Positions 1-5,908 of a stretch of DNA of 6,492 bases are shown here, one piece after another. The DNA is from Pseudomonadota bacterium. GTDB lineage: Bacteria; Desulfobacterota; BSN033; G020346125. Below the pieces are notes generated by a model, which worked only from the letters and a program-made list of their open reading frames with translations, ran no database searches and was not told the DNA's origin. The stretch covers positions 1 through 6,492 of the forward strand of contig DAOVIU010000067.1 of assembly GCA_030673585.1 (NCBI GenBank), read 5' to 3'. Numbering within the stretch: position 1 is the stretch's first letter; every line of letters starts with the position of its first letter. Both the position numbers and the translations under genes were made by a program.

Positions 1-560
1 CCGGCTCCGTCCGTCGCCACCGTCGTGGCCCAATAGGAGACCTGATTCCAGGGGAGCAGATACCCTGAAAACCCGAAGATCATGGTAATCAACAGTAAAA
101 AGACCCCTACCACCCAGTTCAAATCCCTCGGTGGTTTATACGCGCCGTAGAAAAAGACCCTCATCATGTGAAGGACGACCATCAGTATCATAAGGTTGGA
201 AGCCCAGTGATGTAACCCCCGGATCAGCCAACCGTAGGGGACGATATTGGTGATGAGGACAACGCTCTCGTATGCCTCCGTCGTGGTGGGGCGGTAGTAC
301 ATCAGCAGAAGCACGCCCGTTACCGCCAGGATGATAAAGAGGAAAAAAGAGATCCCGCCGAAACAGAATGTCCAATTGACGTGGGGGGGGACCGGTTTCT
401 TCAGGTTCTTCTTGATGGCCTCCCTGATCTCCAAGCGCTCATCGAGCTCCCCGTAAAGGATACCCGTCAACAGCGTGAAGAGGTTAACGGACTCCCTGAC
501 ATAAGCCCTTCGCTCAATATCCCTCTTCTCGGCCTCTCTCTCTTCCAACTCATTGGCCAT
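1..560 (-). CDS. Cytochrome b6-type cytochrome b, N-terminal part (3' end cut by window)
   Basis: Haem-b membrane subunit of a Rieske/cytochrome b (bc/b6f-like) complex, oxidising quinol at the membrane. I translated it from the ATG at 560; the frame is open for 186 codons to the window edge. Residues about 36-69 match the start of cytochrome b6 closely: DERLEIREAI, then PVPPHVNWTFCFGG. Cys66 falls where b6 carries the Cys that covalently binds haem ci/cn. Membrane helix A is about 66-88, followed by YYRPTTTEAYESV, a b6 signature. Helix B contains IRGLHHW and LHMMRVF, giving His117 and His131 fourteen residues apart as two of the four haem-b ligands. Helix C (about 149-169) ends in SGYLLPWNQ. 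The second His pair lies beyond the window. Compared with b6 there is about 30 residues of extra charged N-terminus. It lies 12 bases after the Rieske gene. Family assignment is firm; whether the b subunit is split (petB/petD style) cannot be seen. Equivalent names are petB or qcrB. Confidence 0.93.
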   Translation of the reverse strand, partial: MANELEEREAEKRDIERRAYVRESVNLFTLLTGILYGELDERLEIREAIKKNLKKPVPPHVNWTFCFGGISFFLFIILAVTGVLLLMYYRPTTTEAYESVVLITNIVPYGWLIRGLHHWASNLMILMVVLHMMRVFFYGAYKPPRDLNWVVGVFLLLITMIFGFSGYLLPWNQVSYWATTVATDGA

Positions 561-568
561 CCTTCAAA

Positions 569-574
569 CCTCCT
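569..574 (-). promoter_or_regulatory. Ribosome binding site of cytochrome b gene, overlapping the Rieske stop codon
   Basis: On the minus strand AGGAGG begins within the TAG stop codon of the Rieske gene (573-575) and sits 8 bases before the ATG at 560. It fixes the start of the cytochrome b gene and suggests translational coupling of the two subunits. Confidence 0.8.
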
Positions 575-1043
575 ATGAGATGACGATCTGATCCCCTGCG
601 ACCTTTACCTCTGCGGTCGGAAGGGGGTTTGGGGCGGGGCCTGAGATTACGTTGCCGTTCAGGTCGAAGAAGGCAGCATGGCAGGGACAGGCCAATTGCT
701 TGATCGAACGGTCCCAGTAGACGATACACGCCAGATGGGTGCAGACGGCATTGACCGCATATACCTTTGTCGCTTGCCGTACAACGACATAGGGTTTTCC
801 CTTATGCCGGACCGTCTTGGCGCCTCCCACCGGAATTTCTGAGAGGGGCAATGAGGTTGTTCCCGCAGCCTTTCCTCCTCCGATAATCTCTTCCGTCGGC
901 CATAAGAACCTCAACACGGTATTCATTACGCCCCCTATGGCGACAATAATCGTAGCTCCCAACAGGAAATTCAAGAAGGATCTCCTGGGCACAACGGTTG
1001 CTATTTCAGGATTTCTCTTCTCCCCATCAGCCATATCAGACAT
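573..1043 (-). CDS. Rieske [2Fe-2S] protein of a cytochrome b complex
   Basis: Iron-sulfur subunit that takes the first electron from quinol in a Rieske/cytochrome b complex and passes it to a c-type cytochrome. It has 156 residues, a usual size for bacterial Rieske proteins. An N-terminal PRRSFLNFLLG (19-29) leads a hydrophobic anchor to about residue 48, fitting a Tat-exported, uncleaved anchor. Cluster box 1 is CTHLAC (101-106) and box 2 is CPCHAAFFD (119-127): Cys101, His103, Cys119 and His122 are the cluster ligands, and Cys106 and Cys121 the disulfide pair. The Pro loop GPAPNPLP is at 135-142. Box 2 is usually CPCHGSxY/F; here Gly-Ser is Ala-Ala and the Tyr position is Phe, so both hydrogen bonds that raise potential are missing. 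A menaquinol-type low-potential cluster is inferred. GAGGGAG about 8 bases upstream of the ATG is a plausible ribosome site. The cytochrome b gene follows by 12 bases. Equivalent names are petC or qcrA. Confidence 0.95.
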   Translation of the reverse strand: MSDMADGEKRNPEIATVVPRRSFLNFLLGATIIVAIGGVMNTVLRFLWPTEEIIGGGKAAGTTSLPLSEIPVGGAKTVRHKGKPYVVVRQATKVYAVNAVCTHLACIVYWDRSIKQLACPCHAAFFDLNGNVISGPAPNPLPTAEVKVAGDQIVIS

Positions 1044-1073
1044 CCTCGCACTCCCTCACCCTCGTATCGCATT

Positions 1074-1107
1074 CCTTTTCGATAGAGAAAAGACAATTCG
1101 GAAAAGG
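1074..1107. repeat. Inverted repeat in the spacer before the Rieske gene
   Basis: CCTTTTC (1074-1080) and GAAAAGG (1101-1107) are perfect 7-base complements. A competing hairpin CTTTTC/GAAAAG (1075-1080 with 1087-1092) shares the left arm, so the two folds exclude each other. This lies 31 bases or more upstream of the Rieske start within a 105-base spacer. AT-rich arms of this length can arise by chance; a regulatory role is only a possibility. Confidence 0.3.
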
Positions 1108-1127
1108 GTGGATTCCTCGTAGTTTTT

Positions 1128-1145
1128 GGATTGGATTTCCAATCC
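1128..1145. repeat. Perfect hairpin just after the small membrane protein gene
   Basis: GGATTGGA and TCCAATCC are perfect 8-base arms around two bases. It starts 3 bases after the TGA stop (1149-1151) of the 98-residue protein. On the transcribed strand it is followed by five A's, not U's, so it is not a standard intrinsic terminator. It might stabilise the upstream mRNA or set the Rieske/cytochrome b level, or be a binding site; none of these is shown. Confidence 0.5.
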
Positions 1146-1148
1146 CTT

Positions 1149-1445
1149 TCACTTAGAAAAAATGAGGTAGAGTAACAGGAATGCGATAGCTGGAATTACC
1201 CATATCAAGAGTGCCCAACAAAAGGTATAGACATACGTTAAAAAGATCGCCTCTTCTGTAAAGAAAAAATGATGGCGGTATATAAAGATCCAGGTTCCCA
1301 GAAAGCAAAATATAGTCCACATTCCGAGGGAAATCAAGAAGCAGAAGGAGATCTTGCCTTTCCCCAAACGCTCCCTCGCTCCCTCGGCCTCAGGTACCTC
1401 TGCCCTTGGAGCCGGACCAACATTGAAGCTCATTTCATTTTCCAT
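1149..1445 (-). CDS. Small protein with two membrane helices, family not recognised
   Basis: I do not recognise this 98-residue protein. The first 30 residues are polar and contain a Pro/Ala/Glu-rich stretch (PAPRAEVPEAEGARERLGKG). Two strongly hydrophobic segments follow at about 31-56 and 64-96, joined by a short turn containing RHHFFFTEE. Aromatic residues are frequent in both helices. There is no haem motif, metal-binding Cys set or cleavable signal. It sits between the twelve-haem cytochrome and the Rieske protein, so an accessory or small structural subunit of the Rieske/cytochrome b complex, or an assembly factor, is a reasonable guess. The start is uncertain: the ATG at 1445 has GGAG directly against it and follows a candidate short ORF by 4 bases, and a second in-frame ATG lies at 1433 (94 residues). 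That this is a real gene is supported by operon position and by its membrane-protein composition. Confidence 0.75.
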   Translation of the reverse strand: MENEMSFNVGPAPRAEVPEAEGARERLGKGKISFCFLISLGMWTIFCFLGTWIFIYRHHFFFTEEAIFLTYVYTFCWALLIWVIPAIAFLLLYLIFSK

Positions 1446-1449
1446 CTCC

Positions 1450-1524
1450 TCATCCCCCCTTTACCCGATGTGTGGAAGCCCTCCCATTTTTCACCACAAG
1501 GCGATCCCTGGCGATGGTTCCCAT
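1450..1524 (-). CDS. Candidate 24-codon short ORF with a perfect Shine-Dalgarno
   Basis: In the 107-base spacer after the cytochrome gene, an ATG at 1524 opens 24 codons ending in TGA (1450-1452). The product starts MGTIARDRLVV, ends THRVKGG, and is basic and soluble, with no recognised motif. It is preceded by AAGGAGGTGA, the strongest ribosome site in the window. Its stop lies 4 bases before the ATG of the two-helix protein, an arrangement typical of translational coupling or reinitiation. It could be a coupling leader peptide, a small functional protein, or the remnant of a lost gene start. Evidence is the ribosome site and position only. Confidence 0.4.
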   Translation of the reverse strand: MGTIARDRLVVKNGRASTHRVKGG

Positions 1525-1526
1525 CG
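1512..1526. repeat. Small hairpin enclosing the short-ORF start codon
   Basis: On the minus strand CGATGG and CCATCG are perfect 6-base arms around GAA. The left arm contains the ATG at 1524, immediately after the strong ribosome site, so folding would hide the start codon. It is short and could be chance. Confidence 0.3.
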
Positions 1527-1528
1527 GT

Positions 1529-1538
1529 TCACCTCCTT
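1529..1538 (-). promoter_or_regulatory. Perfect ten-base Shine-Dalgarno of the short ORF
   Basis: AAGGAGGTGA on the minus strand is fully complementary to the usual anti-Shine-Dalgarno 3' end of 16S rRNA. The GGAGG core is 8 bases before the ATG at 1524, an ideal spacing. No other gene start in the window has such a complete match, and no longer ORF begins at this position. Confidence 0.7.
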
Positions 1539-1552
1539 CCATTCGATCCCCC

Positions 1553-2791
1553 TTATCTCGATGCTAATTTTCTTTTGCACCACCTCTTGACCTTCAGAAG
1601 ATGATCGTCAGCCTTCGTAATCAATTCCCTTGCAAAGAGGAAATTGTGTCCCCCCCTGCTTTTGTCCCCTTCGACCAACTCGATCATCGTCTCCGCCCTT
1701 TTGACCTTTGAAGCGATCTCCTCGGGCACATCCGTTTTGAAATGACGGAATTTGGCCCTGAGAACAAGGAGATGCCTCTTCGCCCTTCTGACCCTTTCCG
1801 TAATCTCGGATTGCCACTGCTCCACTATCTCATCATACCCGGTCCCATGACAATTGAGGCAGGATTGTTTGATCTCCTGAGGAGAGTGACCTCGTGAAAT
1901 ATTCTCGTGGCAGCTGGTGCACCCGACTTCTCCGGCCATGGGATCAGATTTCCCTTCCACCCCGATCAGAGCGACCCCCTTGATGAACTGGTCTTGAATC
2001 CGATGGCAGGTGGCGCAGGCCGAGTTTGTTTTCTTGTGATGGCATCCGATACAACCGGCCCGATCCATGATGATCTCCCCGTGTTTATTCGAATTTACAT
2101 GGCAATAGTTACAGGTAATCGCCTTCGGAAGGTGCCTTCGGTGGGAAAAGTCAATGTTATAGATCCTGATCTCGGCGTCCAAAAAGCCTCTATGACACTC
2201 GATGCATGTGGAATGAGACGCCTCCTCCATCCTCGGCAGAGGGATGGCCCCCTTGGGATGGCACTTCACACAGGAGGTCTTCTCCCTCTTATGGCATTCA
2301 AAACAAGCCTCTTTTGGGGGCCTGAAGGTGGAAGGAACCTTGGGGTCATGATAGACATTGTAATGGCAGGAAATACAGGAATTGTCTAACATCTCAACGT
2401 GTAATTGGTGGGGTATCTTAATCTTCCATACATTATACTTGTAGTGGGCCGGCTCATTTCGAATCAGGTTCTCATGGCAACGTCGGCAATTCGGGTTTAT
2501 CTGGTCGACCTTGGCGGAAAACCCGAATTCCGCCTTCCTGGTTTTCAAGGGAAAGATATTGATGCTGGGTATGAGCTGATGCCCCGTGGCATGACATTGG
2601 GCACAATCGATCCTCGGGTGGACCTCCGACTTTCTCCAGAACTCCGAATAGGTCTGTTCATAGTGGCACGTCATGCAGAAGCTCTCCTTGGTCGTCGTAT
2701 AGGTGGGTAATATGATGGCCATATTAAACCCTGCAATCAGGACAATCCCTATACCCGCCCAAACCCATACAGGCCAATGTGGTAGCCTCAT
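1553..2791 (-). CDS. Membrane-anchored dodecahaem cytochrome c, NapC/NrfH-like N-terminus
   Basis: Periplasm-facing electron carrier with twelve covalent haems. Residues about 6-29 are one hydrophobic helix with few charges before it, an uncleaved anchor as in NapC/NrfH. Twelve CxxCH motifs follow, with first Cys at 39, 63, 102, 139, 163, 174, 196, 227, 247, 259, 291 and 311. Many spare His residues (for example FSHRRHL at 215-221) can give bis-His ligation. After residue 316 there are about 95 residues without haem, charged and probably helical, including GGHNFLFARELITKA, which resembles the GxHN-helix motif in the C-terminal domains of NrfA-type and other multihaem cytochromes. GAGGAG lies 6 bases before the ATG, 17 bases after the SPFH gene. 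With no cytochrome f or c1 gene in view, it probably accepts electrons from the Rieske protein or exchanges them with the molybdopterin protein. The haem count is read directly; partners are inferred. Confidence 0.93.
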   Translation of the reverse strand: MRLPHWPVWVWAGIGIVLIAGFNMAIILPTYTTTKESFCMTCHYEQTYSEFWRKSEVHPRIDCAQCHATGHQLIPSINIFPLKTRKAEFGFSAKVDQINPNCRRCHENLIRNEPAHYKYNVWKIKIPHQLHVEMLDNSCISCHYNVYHDPKVPSTFRPPKEACFECHKREKTSCVKCHPKGAIPLPRMEEASHSTCIECHRGFLDAEIRIYNIDFSHRRHLPKAITCNYCHVNSNKHGEIIMDRAGCIGCHHKKTNSACATCHRIQDQFIKGVALIGVEGKSDPMAGEVGCTSCHENISRGHSPQEIKQSCLNCHGTGYDEIVEQWQSEITERVRRAKRHLLVLRAKFRHFKTDVPEEIASKVKRAETMIELVEGDKSRGGHNFLFARELITKADDHLLKVKRWCKRKLASR

Positions 2792-2808
2792 CGAAAACTC
2801 CTCACCTC

Positions 2809-3582
2809 TTATTTTTCTCGCTTATTGCTCGGATTTTGCAATAAATTCAATATGTCAAGGGGCAAGGGAATGACCGTGCTGTTCTTTTCCCCCGCGATCT
2901 CCGTGAGCGTCTGCAAATATCGCAACTGCAAAGCCGCGGGTTGCTGGGAGATAATCTCGGCGGCATCTTTCAACGTCTTAGACGCCTGGAACTCTCCCTG
3001 GGCATGAATGACCTTGGCCCGCTTTTCCCGCTCTGCCTCCGCTTGTCTGGCCATTGCCCTCTGCATTGTATCCGGAAGCTGAACGTCTTTTACCTCGACA
3101 ACCGTCACCCGCACACCCCAAGGCTCCGTGTGTTCGTCGATGATCTCCCGCAATTTATTGTTGATCCGTTCGCGCTCAAAGAGGAGCTCATCTAGATCGG
3201 ATTGACCGAGGACGCTTCGCAACGTGGTGAGGGCGATCTGTGAGGTCGCCTTGGTGTAATCGGCCACCTTGATAACCGCATTCACGGGATCGACCACCAT
3301 GAGGTAGACAACCGCATCGACCTTGATGGTCACGTTGTCCTTCGTAATCACCGCCTGGGGTTCGACCACCATGGTGACTACCCTGAGGTCCACCTTGATC
3401 ATCCGATCGGCGATGGGGATGATCACATTGAAGCCAGGATCTCTCGTCCTAATCAATCGTCCGAAGCGAAGGACCACCCCGCGTTCGTATTGCTTTACAA
3501 TTTTGATGGCCAGACTGGCGATCGCTATCAAACCGAGAAAGAGCACTCCAAAGATAGAAATGAATTGCATCGTCTCAATCAT
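2809..3582 (-). CDS. SPFH/band 7 domain protein, stomatin/slipin family
   Basis: Membrane-anchored scaffold of the stomatin/prohibitin superfamily; such proteins form large oligomers and organise membrane complexes or proteases. It has 257 residues, the normal slipin length. One N-terminal membrane helix (about 7-28) is followed by [12 protein letters not shown] (31-42), [13 protein letters not shown] (48-60) and VDLR, characteristic of slipins. The band 7 domain runs to about 170. A charged helical segment rich in Ala, Glu, Arg and Lys ([18 protein letters not shown], 178-195) is a likely coiled coil, followed by a hydrophobic tail ending in [19 protein letters not shown] lies about 8 bases before the ATG at 3582; a second ATG at codon 5 is possible. 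Slipins are usually paired with an NfeD gene; none is adjacent here. Lying between the molybdopterin subunit and the multihaem cytochrome suggests a role in assembling or maintaining this respiratory complex (inference). Confidence 0.93.
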   Translation of the reverse strand: MIETMQFISIFGVLFLGLIAIASLAIKIVKQYERGVVLRFGRLIRTRDPGFNVIIPIADRMIKVDLRVVTMVVEPQAVITKDNVTIKVDAVVYLMVVDPVNAVIKVADYTKATSQIALTTLRSVLGQSDLDELLFERERINNKLREIIDEHTEPWGVRVTVVEVKDVQLPDTMQRAMARQAEAEREKRAKVIHAQGEFQASKTLKDAAEIISQQPAALQLRYLQTLTEIAGEKNSTVIPLPLDILNLLQNPSNKREK

Positions 3583-3615
3583 CTCCCGTCCCTCCCATTT
3601 TTATTGGTTTATTCC

Positions 3616-5895
3616 CTAAATTTTCGCGAGCCTCACATTGGTATCCATCCACCCCTGCCCACCCCCAATCGAATCCCCCTGTATTGGGATCAGGAAATTG
3701 GGGTGAGTCCCGTTTCCCTTCTTCCCCCACCATATCAAGCTTGTCTGAGGGTCCCGGCTTTTAAATCTCTTGCCCCGGGCGATTTTCCCATATTCCCAAT
3801 GACCGACGTTATCGGATAGGGCGATCACCTTCGGGTGTATCCCGTGGGTGATAAAGGCCCTGGAGGTGATCGACCCGATGGGAGAGGTGATTTTAACCCG
3901 ATCCCCCATCCTGATCCCCCTTTCCTTTGCGACCTCATGGTTGATCCATACCGGGTTATCGTGGACGATCTCCGAAAGCCACATACAGTTAGCCGTCTGA
4001 AAGTAGCTGTGGACATTCCATTGGAATACGGTCAGGAAGAAATCCTCCTCCTTGAGGTCCTGGTGATGGGAAATCGCTTGGTACGTGGGCAAGGGATTTG
4101 AACCGAGACTGGCCATTTCATCGGAGAATATTTCAAACCTCCCCGAGGGGGTCTTCACCCCATTTTCCTTATATGCCAGGTAATCCAGCTTCCCATCGGG
4201 ATCGAGCCATACCCCGTGTTCCATCAGGTAATCGAGCCCCCCGACATCCTGCAACTCTTCGACTTGGAAAAGGAGGAGTTCCAGGTAATTCTCCGTGTTG
4301 CCGAACCTGAAGTACTCCTCCATACCTCCTCCCACTCTGTTGGCCAGTTCGATCAGAATGTCCGTAAAGGGAATCGATTCGCCAAGGGGCTTGATGATGG
4401 GTTGTCTGAGGCTGATAAAAGGGGTCATGTCCAGGGAAGGGGGTGTCTCTAGGTCCCACCTCTCCAGATAGGTGGCCTTGGGAAGGATCAGATCGGCCAA
4501 GACGTTGGTCTCATTGATGAAGGAATCGATGGATACGAAATAAGGGATCAGTTTTTCATCGTGGAGGACCTCGATACTCAATTTCGGGTCCGGACCTCCG
4601 TAGACGGGGTTATCCATATGGGTCATAAAGACCCCCGCCTTGACCTTTCCCTCCCTAATTCGACGGAATATATCGTGATGCCCCAATAAAGGCCTGTTCA
4701 CCTCTTTGAGCTTGGCTTGAGGAGGTATGGGGTTGGGTTGGGCCAACTCGTACCTTCTCGGTAGGCAGTATCCCCCTTTGACGTCGATGTTTCCGGTAAT
4801 AGCGTTGAGCAAGAACACGGCCCTTTCGTTCTGGGTTCCGTTCGTATGTTTTGTTACTCCTCCGCCGGAGATCGTGGTGGCCGGTTTGGAGGTGGCAAAT
4901 TCAATGGCGATCCTCCTGACATCCGATGCCTTAACGCCGCTGACCTCCTCTGCCCATTCCGGGCTAAACTGTTTTAGGTGACGCAGAAGCTTATCCGGAG
5001 AATAATTGGTCCACTCCTCCAGAAATTTTTCATCATAGAGACCTTCTTCCATGATGACTTTGGCCATCGCTAAAGCCACTGCGGCATCCGTGCCGGGCTT
5101 TATTGGAAGCCATTCATCGCTTTTCCCCGCCGTTTGCGAAAGCCGCACATCAAAGGTCACCAATTTGGCGCCGAGATTCATCCTACTCTCGGTGATCCTT
5201 TGGACGAGGGGGACGTATAAGAAGTGGGACTCGAAGGGGTTGGCCCCAAAATTGAGGATGTATCGGCTGTGGGCCACATCGTTGATATCCACCTCTGCGC
5301 CCATGGTCGCATTGAGGGCGGTCCCCTTGTTGAGACCTCCCAAGAAGGCATGGTTCAAAACCATGGGCGTTCCGAAGGCGTTCATAAAGCGGTCTGTAAA
5401 ATCTCGGCTTGTGATATCCCTGGAACTGTGAAATATGAACTGCTCGGGATGACCGTTCTCCCTCAATTCCACCAATCTCTCCGCAACCTCTTTGTAAGCC
5501 TCTTCCCAGGAGATCCGCGTCCAATTATTGGACCCCCTCATTCCGTTCCTCTTGATGGGGTAGAGGACCCTATCGGGGTCGTAAACATAATTGATTCCCG
5601 CCTGACCCTTTGCGCACAGTTTTCCCCGACTATTGGGATGCTCGGGGTTTCCCCCGATTTTTACAATCCTCCCATATTCGTTGTAGCCGATGATTCCACA
5701 ACGGGCATAGCACTGAAGACAGGTACTGGGGATAGCCTTGCGAAACCTCCCCGTCGTGCGGGAGACACTCGCTCCCCCCCGTCTCAATGCCGAAGCACTG
5801 GAAAATTTCCTCCATGGACTCATCCAGGAGAGAAGTGCGATCCCTCCCGCTCCGAACTTCAAAAAATCGCGTCTCGATAACCTGTCCATTTTCAA
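3616..5895 (-). CDS. Molybdopterin oxidoreductase, PhsA/PsrA-like, Tat-exported
   Basis: Large subunit of a complex iron-sulfur molybdoenzyme of the DMSO reductase superfamily, closest in length and layout to thiosulfate/polysulfide reductase PhsA/PsrA (about 760 residues). A twin-arginine signal SRRDFLKFGAGG (7-18) and hydrophobic stretch send it across the membrane. Cys59, Cys62, Cys66 and Cys94 (CLQCYARC, then GKLCAKG) bind the [4Fe-4S] cluster, and Lys96 is the conserved Lys between cluster and cofactor. The molybdopterin domains follow, for example LNFGANPFESH (214-224), PIKPGTDAAVALAM (264-277) and SGGGVTKHTNG. The C-terminal dinucleotide-binding domain begins near 615 and ends GGGQGWMDTNVRLAKI. 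The usual metal-ligand site reads NHAFLGGLNK (181-190), with Gly where PsrA has Cys. The start is TTG at 5895, spaced 7 bases from AAGGAG; an ATG at 5889 is the alternative. It follows the NrfD-like gene by 12 bases. The substrate is unknown: sulfur compounds are the family default, but a Qrc- or ACIII-like role without Mo chemistry is possible. Confidence 0.92.
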   Translation of the reverse strand: MKMDRLSRRDFLKFGAGGIALLSWMSPWRKFSSASALRRGGASVSRTTGRFRKAIPSTCLQCYARCGIIGYNEYGRIVKIGGNPEHPNSRGKLCAKGQAGINYVYDPDRVLYPIKRNGMRGSNNWTRISWEEAYKEVAERLVELRENGHPEQFIFHSSRDITSRDFTDRFMNAFGTPMVLNHAFLGGLNKGTALNATMGAEVDINDVAHSRYILNFGANPFESHFLYVPLVQRITESRMNLGAKLVTFDVRLSQTAGKSDEWLPIKPGTDAAVALAMAKVIMEEGLYDEKFLEEWTNYSPDKLLRHLKQFSPEWAEEVSGVKASDVRRIAIEFATSKPATTISGGGVTKHTNGTQNERAVFLLNAITGNIDVKGGYCLPRRYELAQPNPIPPQAKLKEVNRPLLGHHDIFRRIREGKVKAGVFMTHMDNPVYGGPDPKLSIEVLHDEKLIPYFVSIDSFINETNVLADLILPKATYLERWDLETPPSLDMTPFISLRQPIIKPLGESIPFTDILIELANRVGGGMEEYFRFGNTENYLELLLFQVEELQDVGGLDYLMEHGVWLDPDGKLDYLAYKENGVKTPSGRFEIFSDEMASLGSNPLPTYQAISHHQDLKEEDFFLTVFQWNVHSYFQTANCMWLSEIVHDNPVWINHEVAKERGIRMGDRVKITSPIGSITSRAFITHGIHPKVIALSDNVGHWEYGKIARGKRFKSRDPQTSLIWWGKKGNGTHPNFLIPIQGDSIGGGQGWMDTNVRLAKI

Positions 5896-5902
5896 ATCCC
5901 TG

Positions 5903-5908
5903 CTCCTT
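5903..5908 (-). promoter_or_regulatory. Ribosome binding site deciding the molybdoenzyme start
   Basis: AAGGAG on the minus strand begins in the last base of the TGA stop of the NrfD-like gene (5908-5910). It is 7 bases from a TTG at 5895 and 13 from the ATG at 5889. Spacing favours the TTG; a weaker AGGG 8 bases before the ATG keeps that start possible. The two differ by only two residues ahead of the Tat motif. Confidence 0.6.

Noticed and set aside
383..390. Run of eight G's inside the cytochrome b gene as a possible frameshift site
   Set aside because: The b6 match is continuous in one frame on both sides (PVPPHVNW), so the run is simply coding Pro-Pro-His in frame.
1128..1145. Hairpin as an intrinsic terminator
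   Set aside because: On the minus transcript it is followed by A's rather than a U tract, and the arms are not GC-rich.
5224..5880. Long plus-strand open frame opposite the molybdoenzyme gene
   Set aside because: It has no recognisable motif and lies wholly within the antisense of a gene with clear family signatures; the same holds for the other plus-strand frames, such as 1907-2389 and 817-1122.
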